Assembly: GCA_900757715.1 (NCBI GenBank)
Contig: CAAEOZ010000215.1
Coordinates: 1-23,105, forward strand
Direction of reading: 5' to 3'
From: an uncultured Veillonella sp.
GTDB taxonomy: Bacteria; Bacillota; Negativicutes; Veillonellales; Veillonellaceae
Length of the DNA: 23,105 nucleotides
The notes below the pieces were generated by a model that did no database searches, was not told the origin of the DNA, and saw only the letters and a program-made list of their open reading frames with translations. Positions 15,130 to 21,929 of the stretch are shown one piece after another (the first letter of the stretch is position 1; each line of letters opens with the position of its first letter). The position numbers were made by a program, and so were the translations under genes.

Positions 15130-16344
15130 ATGGTGGATGACGTAGCATATATGAAACGCGCCATTGCACTGGCCAAATTAGCCACAGGTCACACCTCACC
15201 AAATCCTTTGGTTGGTGCTGTAGTGGTAAAAGACAATATAATAATTGGTGAAGGTTATCATCATAAAGCGGGTACAGCCCATGCTGAGGTACATGCCTTA
15301 AATCAAGCTGGTGATAATGCTAAAGGTGCTACTTTATATGTAACATTAGAGCCATGCTCCCATTATGGTAAAACCCCACCTTGTGCGCTGCGTATTATCG
15401 AGGCTGGCATAGCTAAAGTCATAGTAGGTAGTACAGATCCTAATCCACTAGTATCTGGAAAGGGCATGGATTTACTCCGCGAAGCTGGTATAGAGGTTAT
15501 TTGCCCCGTATGTAGTGAAGAATGTGCTGAACTAAATGAGCATTTTTTTACCTATATACAGACAGGTAAGCCTTTTGTCACTATAAAAAGTGCTATGTCT
15601 TTAGATGGAAAAATTGCTACATTTACCGGACAATCTCAATGGATTACTAACGAGTCTTCTCGTCGAGATGGACATATCTTACGTGCTACTCATGATGCGA
15701 TGCTCGTTGGGATTGGTACAATTTTGGCGGATAATCCCCAGTTAAATTGTCGCCTCAATGATACCGAATTATGTGAGGCTCTAATGGATACAGCTGTCCT
15801 AAAGGAGCCTATTCCAGTTCATCAGCCAGATGTAATCATATTGGATAGTCTAGGTAGAACGCCTACTAACAGTCAGGTTTTTGACGTAGAAAATCGCAAG
15901 GTGCATATATTTGTATCTAAAGGTTGTCCTAAGGATCGGATACAAGCCTTAGAACAAGTTGGTGCTCAAGTAACCGTAGTAGAATCTATTTCTACTCGTA
16001 AAAGCAAAAGCACTGACATCGTTATCGATATTAAGAAATTATCTATCGATGATATTCTTACGAAACTAGGTGAACTAGGCTACACATCCATTCTTGTTGA
16101 AGGTGGATCCGCAATTATCAGTTCTTTTGTGGAAACGATGAACTTTGATAAGGTCGTAACATATATTGGAAATACTATTATTGGTGGTAACGATGCTACA
16201 CCAGCTGTAGGTGGCCGTGGTTTTGAAAGTTTAGAGGCTTCGCCACAATTAACTTTTACCAAGACTAAAGTATTAGATAATAACATTCGCATTGAAGCGT
16301 ATCGTCAAGGGAGGAAGGGTGCTTATGTTCACGGGAATTGTTGA
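15130..16344 (+). CDS. ribD: Bifunctional riboflavin biosynthesis deaminase/reductase RibD
   Basis: Carries out two consecutive steps of riboflavin synthesis: deamination of the diaminopyrimidine made from GTP, then NADPH-dependent reduction of its ribosyl side chain. The N-terminal deaminase (1-145) has H51-A-E53 and C76/C85 in PCSHYGKTPPC as zinc site. The C-terminal reductase begins around residue 147 (FVTIKSAMSLDGKIAT) and includes the VEGGSAI motif near 320. At 404 residues it is somewhat longer than the usual 360-380, mainly through a loop near residues 210-240. The start has GAGGTG directly upstream (15122-15127). It is the first gene of the FMN-controlled operon, and its last 20 bases overlap ribE. 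Confidence 0.96.
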   Translation: MVDDVAYMKRAIALAKLATGHTSPNPLVGAVVVKDNIIIGEGYHHKAGTAHAEVHALNQAGDNAKGATLYVTLEPCSHYGKTPPCALRIIEAGIAKVIVGSTDPNPLVSGKGMDLLREAGIEVICPVCSEECAELNEHFFTYIQTGKPFVTIKSAMSLDGKIATFTGQSQWITNESSRRDGHILRATHDAMLVGIGTILADNPQLNCRLNDTELCEALMDTAVLKEPIPVHQPDVIILDSLGRTPTNSQVFDVENRKVHIFVSKGCPKDRIQALEQVGAQVTVVESISTRKSKSTDIVIDIKKLSIDDILTKLGELGYTSILVEGGSAIISSFVETMNFDKVVTYIGNTIIGGNDATPAVGGRGFESLEASPQLTFTKTKVLDNNIRIEAYRQGRKGAYVHGNC

Positions 16345-16981
16345 AGAAATTGGCCGTGTAGAAAGCATTAAAAAGGGCCCTAAATCTTTAGCTATAACGA
16401 TACGGGGAAATAAAATTTTTAGTGATCTAAACATCGGTGACTCTGTAGCTGTTAATGGTGTATGCTTGACGGCTACTACAATCGGTAATGGCGTATTTAC
16501 TGCCGATGTAATGCCAGAGTCGATTAAGATGACTACTTTTACTAATTTGAAAGTTCATCAACCAGTCAATTTAGAGCGAGCTATGCTTGCAAATGGTAGA
16601 TTTGGTGGGCATATTGTGGCGGGCCATGTAGATGGTACAGGCCGCATCATTAACCGTGAACAAACGGATAATGCTATTATCTTTACCGTAGAGGCCCCTA
16701 AATCCGTTATGGATTATGTGATCTATAAAGGATCAATTACCATCGACGGAATTAGTCTAACTATAATGCGTAGGACGGACAGCAGTTTTTCCGTTTCTAT
16801 TATTCCTCATACATTGGGTGAAACGATTTTAGGTTCGGCTCATATTGGTACAGAGGTTAATTTAGAGACCGATATCGCTGGTCGATACATTCGTCATTTT
16901 ATGAATCTTAGTAGTGAATCTACTGAGGATAAAACAAAGAAATCTATGCAATCCCTCTTAGTAGAGAATGGATTTATATAA
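16325..16981 (+). CDS. ribE: Riboflavin synthase alpha chain
   Basis: Final enzyme of the pathway: dismutes two molecules of 6,7-dimethyl-8-ribityllumazine to riboflavin plus the pyrimidinedione. 218 residues made of two lumazine-binding beta-barrel repeats, each with its own signature: MFTGIVEEIG ... GDSVAVNGVCLTA in the first, and HIVAGHVDGTG ... SITIDGISLTI in the second. The MFTGIVE start at 16325 is standard for the family, and AGGGAGG/AAGGG (16308-16319) precedes it; the frame extends 11 codons further upstream within ribD but this is not needed. Translation is probably coupled to ribD through the 20-base overlap. This is the synthase named ribE in Firmicutes (ribC in E. coli). Confidence 0.96.
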   Translation: MFTGIVEEIGRVESIKKGPKSLAITIRGNKIFSDLNIGDSVAVNGVCLTATTIGNGVFTADVMPESIKMTTFTNLKVHQPVNLERAMLANGRFGGHIVAGHVDGTGRIINREQTDNAIIFTVEAPKSVMDYVIYKGSITIDGISLTIMRRTDSSFSVSIIPHTLGETILGSAHIGTEVNLETDIAGRYIRHFMNLSSESTEDKTKKSMQSLLVENGFI

Positions 16982-16996
16982 GTAAGGAGCGTTCCT

Positions 16997-18199
16997 ATGA
17001 GCGAACAATTACATTCTATTGATGAAATCTTAAAAGATCTTAAAGCAGGTAAGCCTGTTATTATCGTTGATGATGAAAGCCGTGAAAACGAAGGTGATCT
17101 TATCATTGCTGCAGAGTTTGCGACGCAAGAAAACATTAACTTTATGGTTAAATACGCCCGCGGTATCGTATGTACACCTATGCGCCGTAAAGCGTTAGAA
17201 AAGCTTGGGATTCCCGCAATGGTTACTAAAAACACTGATAACCATGAAACTGCTTTCACTGTTACTGTTGACCATGTAGATACTACAACCGGTGTATCTC
17301 CAGCAGAGCGTGCCTATACAATTCAAAAATTATTAGATCCAACTGCAAAACCTCAAGATTTTCGCCGTCCAGGTCATGTGTTCCCACTTGTCTATAAAGA
17401 GGGAGGCGTATTGGTACGACAAGGTCATACGGAAGCATCTATCGATCTTTGTCGCTTAGCCGGGTTACAAGAGGCTGCAGTTATTTGTGAAATTACAAAA
17501 GATGATGGCGATATGGCACGTTTACCGGATCTTATGGAATTTGCTAAAGAACATGATTTAAAAATTGCTTCTGTGGCGGAACTTATTGAATACCGTAAAC
17601 AACATGAAGATATGGTTGAACTAGGTGCATGCTCTAAATTACCTACTAAGTTTGGTGATTTTAGTATCTTTGTATTTAAGAATGAATTAGATCATAAAGA
17701 ACATTTAGCTATTGTCAAAGGTAATGTTCAAAATTGTAACGATGTACTTGTACGTATTCACTCTGAATGTTTGACAGGCGATGTATTTGGTTCTAAACGA
17801 TGTGACTGTGGTGAACAATTAGACAATGCTTTACGTGCTATTGAAAAAGAAGGCAAAGGCGTTGTAGTATACATGCGTCAAGAGGGCCGAGGTATTGGGC
17901 TGACTAATAAAATTAAAGCCTATGCATTACAAGAACAAGGCCTTGATACAGTAGAGGCGAATGAGCAATTAGGTTTCCCTGCAGATATGCGTGAATATTC
18001 TTTGGCGGCACAAATTATACGTTTTTTAGGTATTAATAGTATTCGCTTATTAACTAACAATCCAGAAAAACGTCATGGCTTAGAACATTGGGGGATTAAT
18101 GTGACTAGTCGTGTACCACTTATTATTGCAGCAAATAAATTTAATGCAGGCTATTTGAAAACAAAAGAAGAAAAAATGGGTCATATGTTAGAAGACTAA
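16997..18199 (+). CDS. ribBA: Bifunctional DHBP synthase / GTP cyclohydrolase II
   Basis: Makes both starting materials of the riboflavin pathway. The N-terminal half (1-205) is 3,4-dihydroxy-2-butanone 4-phosphate synthase, acting on ribulose 5-phosphate, with DDESRENEGD (25-34), RPGHVFPL and HTEASIDL. The C-terminal half is GTP cyclohydrolase II, with the zinc cysteines C258, C269 and C271 and the RQEGRGIGL motif. 400 residues, normal for the fusion. AAGGAG (16984-16989) precedes the start, 15 bases after ribE. Both active sites look intact. Confidence 0.97.
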   Translation: MSEQLHSIDEILKDLKAGKPVIIVDDESRENEGDLIIAAEFATQENINFMVKYARGIVCTPMRRKALEKLGIPAMVTKNTDNHETAFTVTVDHVDTTTGVSPAERAYTIQKLLDPTAKPQDFRRPGHVFPLVYKEGGVLVRQGHTEASIDLCRLAGLQEAAVICEITKDDGDMARLPDLMEFAKEHDLKIASVAELIEYRKQHEDMVELGACSKLPTKFGDFSIFVFKNELDHKEHLAIVKGNVQNCNDVLVRIHSECLTGDVFGSKRCDCGEQLDNALRAIEKEGKGVVVYMRQEGRGIGLTNKIKAYALQEQGLDTVEANEQLGFPADMREYSLAAQIIRFLGINSIRLLTNNPEKRHGLEHWGINVTSRVPLIIAANKFNAGYLKTKEEKMGHMLED

Positions 18200-18235
18200 T
18201 AATGGTCTATCTTCAATTTAGAATGGTTTTATCAC

Positions 18236-18253
18236 ACATAGAAAATTCTATGT
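18236..18253 (+). other. Small hairpin in the ribBA-ribH spacer
   Basis: ACATAGAA (18236-18243) and TTCTATGT (18246-18253) form an 8-bp perfect inverted repeat 9 bases before the ribH ribosome binding site. There is no T-tract, so termination is unlikely; it could affect mRNA processing or ribH translation. Confidence 0.35.
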
Positions 18254-18276
18254 ACCGAATATAGGAGGTCATCATA

Positions 18277-18738
18277 ATGGTAGTTCAAGAAGGTAATTTG
18301 TTAGGTTCTGGTAAGAAATTTGCTATTATTGGTTCTCGTTTTAATGAATTCATCACGTCGAAATTAATTGGTGGAGCAGAAGACTGCTTATTGCGTCATG
18401 ACGTTAAACAAGAGGACATTACAGTAATCTGGGTTCCCGGTGCTTATGAAATTCCATTGATTGCTAAAAAAGCTGCCTTATCTGGTCGTTATGATGCAGT
18501 TATTTGTGTAGGTGCAGTTATCCGTGGTTCTACTACTCATTATGATTATGTATGTAATGAAGTAGCAAAAGGCATTGCCCACGTTTCATTAGAAACTGGT
18601 ATTCCCGTTATGTTTGGTGTGGTTACTACAGAAAATATTGAACAAGCAATTGAACGTGCTGGTACAAAAGTAGGTAATAAAGGTTACGATTGTGCTATGG
18701 GCGCTATTGAGATGGTTAACCTTATCGATCAAATCTAA
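18277..18738 (+). CDS. ribH: 6,7-dimethyl-8-ribityllumazine synthase
   Basis: Joins the pyrimidine made by RibD with 3,4-dihydroxy-2-butanone 4-phosphate from RibBA to give the lumazine used by riboflavin synthase. 153 residues, typical. Visible family features are the N-terminal RFNEFIT substrate loop, the WVPGAYEIP segment (52-60), the VGAVIRGSTTHYDYV segment with the catalytic histidine H88, and VTTENIEQA. This type usually forms pentamers or a 60-subunit shell. AGGAGG (18263-18268) precedes the ATG. Last gene of the operon, followed by a terminator. Confidence 0.97.
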   Translation: MVVQEGNLLGSGKKFAIIGSRFNEFITSKLIGGAEDCLLRHDVKQEDITVIWVPGAYEIPLIAKKAALSGRYDAVICVGAVIRGSTTHYDYVCNEVAKGIAHVSLETGIPVMFGVVTTENIEQAIERAGTKVGNKGYDCAMGAIEMVNLIDQI

Positions 18739-18752
18739 GAATTGTATATATA

Positions 18753-18785
18753 ACACTCAGTATCTCATGGTACTGGGTGTTTTTA
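18753..18785 (+). terminator. Terminator of the riboflavin operon
   Basis: AACACTCAGTA (18753-18763 region) pairs with TACTGGGTGTT (18771-18781) with one wobble, loop of about 8 bases, followed by a short T run. Confidence 0.85.
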
Positions 18786-18792
18786 TATTATC

Positions 18793-18840
18793 GAAAATAT
18801 GTTCTTTTAAATTTAAATCAAACTAGACGAACATATATTC
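18793..18840. repeat. Imperfect inverted repeat upstream of hslO
   Basis: GAAAATATGTTC (18793-18804) and GAACATATATTC (18829-18840) pair over 12 bases with one mismatch, separated by 24 A/T-rich bases. It lies just before the candidate hslO promoter and could be an operator. Low complexity makes chance possible. Confidence 0.35.
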
Positions 18841-18862
18841 TTAATTATTGAAAGTTAAATAT

Positions 18863-18893
18863 TTGACATGATATACTATATAAGCAATATAAA
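18863..18893 (+). promoter_or_regulatory. Candidate hslO promoter
   Basis: A consensus TTGACA lies at 18863-18868. The -10 is less clear: AATATA after 17 bases (18886-18891) or TATAAA after 19 (18888-18893). It follows the rib terminator, so hslO needs its own promoter. Confidence 0.45.
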
Positions 18894-18931
18894 AGTAATA
18901 TCGAAAATAAGAAGAAATAAGGAATGATAGA

Positions 18932-19810
18932 ATGGATTATATAAAACGTTTTACAACCCGAGAAGGGGTTCGTATGTCTTTAGCTGTAACAACCGATACA
19001 GTTGAAACAGCTCGTATACGTCACGATTTATGGCCTGTAGCAACAGCTGCTTTAGGTCGTGCTATGACGGGGGCTATCTTATTAGCTGGTGATTTTAAAA
19101 ATCATGAAAACGTAAGTTTACGCATTAAGGGTGATGGTCCACTAGGTGTGGTACACGTAGATGCATTTTCAGATAATACGGTTCGTGGTTATGTAGATGA
19201 ACCTCATGTAGATGTATCATTAAAACATGCTGGTAAACTCGACGTTGGTGCCGCAGTAGGTCATAATGGGGAAGTGCAAGTTACGCGATTTACACAATTG
19301 GCGCAAGACTATACTTCTACAAGCCCGATTCAAAGCGGTGAAGTAGCAGAGGATTTGGCCTACTATTTGTATGCTTCTGAGCAAGTACCTTCTACAATCA
19401 GCCTTGGCGTATTGGTAGATCCTGATTATCATACAGTTGTAGCTGGAGGTTTTATCGTACAAGCCTTGCCAGATGCGACAGATGCTGCATTAGCACAAGT
19501 AGAAAAAAACATTAATGAACTAGGTCCTGTAACAGAATATTTGAAAGCTCATCCAGATGGTAAAGGTCTTATGGAACGCGTATTAGACGGCTTAACTGTT
19601 AATGAGGTATATAATGAGCCTGTTAATTTCCAATGTCGTTGCGGTCGCAATCGTTTTGCTGGCGTTCTTATGACATTACGTGAAGATGATAAAAAAGCCA
19701 TTCTAGAAGACGAGACGACAGAACTAGTATGTCATTACTGTAATGAAAAATATCATTTCAGTCGTGAAGAGCTACAAGATATGTTTAAGCTAAAAGGTCC
19801 AGTTCAATAA
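18932..19810 (+). CDS. hslO: Redox-regulated chaperone Hsp33
   Basis: Cytoplasmic holdase chaperone switched on by oxidative unfolding: a zinc site releases its metal when the cysteines form disulfides. 292 residues with the normal core (RIRHDLWPVATAALGRAM near 28-45, LRIKGDGPLGVV near 63-74) and the C-terminal redox switch C235-x-C237 and C267-x-x-C270, all four present. An AAGGA site at 18919-18923 precedes the start. It stands alone between two terminators. In a presumed anaerobe it would guard against oxygen or hypochlorite stress; that role is inferred from the family. Confidence 0.96.
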   Translation: MDYIKRFTTREGVRMSLAVTTDTVETARIRHDLWPVATAALGRAMTGAILLAGDFKNHENVSLRIKGDGPLGVVHVDAFSDNTVRGYVDEPHVDVSLKHAGKLDVGAAVGHNGEVQVTRFTQLAQDYTSTSPIQSGEVAEDLAYYLYASEQVPSTISLGVLVDPDYHTVVAGGFIVQALPDATDAALAQVEKNINELGPVTEYLKAHPDGKGLMERVLDGLTVNEVYNEPVNFQCRCGRNRFAGVLMTLREDDKKAILEDETTELVCHYCNEKYHFSREELQDMFKLKGPVQ

Positions 19811-19845
19811 TAAAGATTTAGAACTAAATAATATTTAGAAAAATT

Positions 19846-19879
19846 ACAGGCTATATGGTTTTTCCTATAGCCTGTTTTT
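19846..19879 (+). terminator. Rho-independent terminator after hslO
   Basis: ACAGGCTATA (19846-19855) pairs perfectly with TATAGCCTGT (19866-19875), extended by GG/CC around a TTTTT loop, and is followed by a T run. Confidence 0.9.
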
Positions 19880-19930
19880 GTATTCTATGAGAAAATAAAA
19901 GATAAGAGTTATTAATAATAGGAGGTCACA

Positions 19931-20725
19931 ATGAGTGCAATCGGTGTAATTGGTGGTACTGGTGTTTATGATCCAACCATCTTTGAAAATATTCATGAAG
20001 AATCCTTAATGACACCATATGGTGAAATAGATTATGTACAAGGTACATACCACGGAAAAACAGTCATCTTTGTTGCGCGTCACGGCAAAGATCACACAAT
20101 TCCTCCACATAAAATTAACTATCGTGCTAATATTTGGGGGCTCAAAAAATTAGGTGTTACATTTATTATTTCTACAACTGCGGTAGGTTCCTTGAATGAA
20201 AACTTCAAGCCTGGTCATTTCGTTTTGACTGATCAATTCTTAGATTTCACTAAGAATCGCATCACTACATTCTATGAAGGTGGTGACCGTCCAGTGGCAC
20301 ATCTTGATGTAACAAATCCTTACTGCCCTGAGTTGCGTGATATTCTTCAAAAGGTGGGAACGGAACAAGGCCTTACTATTCATAACGGTGGTACTTATGT
20401 ATGTACGGAAGGTCCTCGTTTTGAAACTCCTGCGGAAATTAAAATGTTCCACATGCTCGGTGGGGATACAGTAGGTATGACAAATGTTCCAGAAGTAAAT
20501 CTTGCTAACGAAGCTGAAATGGCTTATTCCACAATTTCTATGATTACAAACTATGCAGCAGGTATCTCCGAAGCTGCTTTAACACATGGTGAAGTAGTAG
20601 AAATGATGGGTGATATGGCGGCTCAACTTAAATCTCTTATCTTAGGTGCTATTGATGCAATCGATGTAGATGCTCGTTATGACGCTCACAATCGTATGCA
20701 TGAATATGGTGGTTTTAAATTATAA
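19931..20725 (+). CDS. mtnP: MTAP-family nucleoside phosphorylase, possibly 6-oxopurine (methylthioinosine) specific
   Basis: Cleaves a nucleoside with phosphate to give base and 1-phospho-(methylthio)ribose. 264 residues with the family's phosphate site (GVIGGTGVYD, ARHGKDHTIPPHKINYRAN), the QFLDFTKNR segment, and the EGPRFETPAEI and GMTNVPEVNLANE motifs. The base-reading position is Asn207 (ITNYAAGIS), whereas MTA phosphorylases such as the human enzyme have Asp-x-Asp (TDYD). Asn there is the mark of enzymes preferring 6-oxopurines, for example inosine or 5'-methylthioinosine. Co-location with mtnA points to methylthioribose 1-phosphate as product, so methylthioinosine is a plausible substrate. 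AGGAGG (19920-19925) sets the start. The fold is certain; the exact substrate is not. Confidence 0.9.
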   Translation: MSAIGVIGGTGVYDPTIFENIHEESLMTPYGEIDYVQGTYHGKTVIFVARHGKDHTIPPHKINYRANIWGLKKLGVTFIISTTAVGSLNENFKPGHFVLTDQFLDFTKNRITTFYEGGDRPVAHLDVTNPYCPELRDILQKVGTEQGLTIHNGGTYVCTEGPRFETPAEIKMFHMLGGDTVGMTNVPEVNLANEAEMAYSTISMITNYAAGISEAALTHGEVVEMMGDMAAQLKSLILGAIDAIDVDARYDAHNRMHEYGGFKL

Positions 20726-20767
20726 TCCATTCATCCTAGAAAACAATAGTTCATCGAAGGAGACGCT

Positions 20768-21832
20768 ATGATTAATATTGAATGGCGTAAAGATACGCTA
20801 GTATTATTAGATCAAACTAAATTACCAACAGAGATTTCTTATGTGCACTGTACTGATTGGCGCCAAGTGGCCGAGGCTATTAAAATGCTTCGCGTCCGTG
20901 GAGCTCCAGCTATTGGTGTAGCAGCTAGCTATGGTTTAATTTTAGCTGCTATGGAAGCAGGTCGCCAAGAGGTTCCATTTAGTGAGCAATTAACGAGTCT
21001 ATATGACTTTAGTGAAATATTAAAGGAAACTCGTCCTACCGCAATCAATTTGGCATGGGCTGTAGATCGTGTCATTTCTCTTGTGAAAGCTAATGTTAAA
21101 AGCATGTCCTCTATGAGTGAAGTGGCGGACCTCATTACTAAAGAGGCTATTATCATTCACGAAGAAGACGTATCTTTAAACCGTCGTATGGCCAAAGCAG
21201 GGGCTACATTATTTGAAGGTAAAAAAAATATTCGTATCTTAACTCATTGTAATGCTGGTGCACTAGCTACAGGTGGTTTAGGTACAGCTCTTGGTGTTGT
21301 CCGTAAGCTACATAAAAATGGTCAATTAGAACGCGTATATGCGGATGAAACACGTCCGTTATTACAAGGTGCTCGTCTTACTGCTTTTGAACTTCATGAG
21401 GATGGTATTCCTGTAACATTGGAAACAGATAATATGGCTGCTTATGCTATGCAACAAGGTCTCATAGATGCTGTAATCGTTGGCGCAGATCGCATTACTA
21501 CAAAAGGTGATGTAGCCAATAAGATCGGTACTTATGGTGTAGCTGTGCTCGCTAAATTCCATAATATTCCGTTCTATGTGGCGGCACCATATAGCACATT
21601 TGACTTTACCTTGGAAAGTGGTACCGATATTCCTATAGAGATGCGCGATGATTATGAAGTAACATCTTTACATGGTGTTCAAACAGCCCCTAATGGTATT
21701 GGAGTACTAAATCCTGCATTTGATGTAACACCTCATGAGCTTGTGACTGCGATCATTACTGAAGAAGGTGTATTGACTCCAAATTACGAAGAGTCAATTG
21801 GTAAGCTACGCCAAATTGTAGAATCTAAATAA
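20768..21832 (+). CDS. mtnA: Methylthioribose-1-phosphate isomerase
   Basis: Converts 5-methylthioribose 1-phosphate, the product of the phosphorylase just upstream, into the ribulose form on the way back to methionine. 354 residues, close to the Bacillus enzyme. The RGAPAIG motif (about 43-49), catalytic C161 in THCNAGALATGG and D241 in GADRI match the C160/D240 pair I recall for B. subtilis MtnA; the absence of eIF2B-type features also fits. AAGGAG (20757-20762) sets the start, 42 bases after mtnP with no terminator between, so the two are probably one transcript. Later steps of the pathway are not in the window. Confidence 0.95.
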   Translation: MINIEWRKDTLVLLDQTKLPTEISYVHCTDWRQVAEAIKMLRVRGAPAIGVAASYGLILAAMEAGRQEVPFSEQLTSLYDFSEILKETRPTAINLAWAVDRVISLVKANVKSMSSMSEVADLITKEAIIIHEEDVSLNRRMAKAGATLFEGKKNIRILTHCNAGALATGGLGTALGVVRKLHKNGQLERVYADETRPLLQGARLTAFELHEDGIPVTLETDNMAAYAMQQGLIDAVIVGADRITTKGDVANKIGTYGVAVLAKFHNIPFYVAAPYSTFDFTLESGTDIPIEMRDDYEVTSLHGVQTAPNGIGVLNPAFDVTPHELVTAIITEEGVLTPNYEESIGKLRQIVESK

Positions 21833-21929
21833 TTTATTATCTGAATGGTGTAGAATCAATACATCCAAGTGGATTAACTATTAAAGGTTTATTTTTTTAT
21901 ATCTACTCATATTAGTAAAAGGAGTTATT

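Noticed and set aside
14854..15202. Two short minus-strand frames over the FMN riboswitch
   Set aside because: They run antisense to a clear structured RNA and the start of ribD, with no coding signals.
16894..17259. 121-codon open frame on the minus strand over ribE and ribBA
   Set aside because: It lies antisense to two well-supported genes and has no supporting signals.
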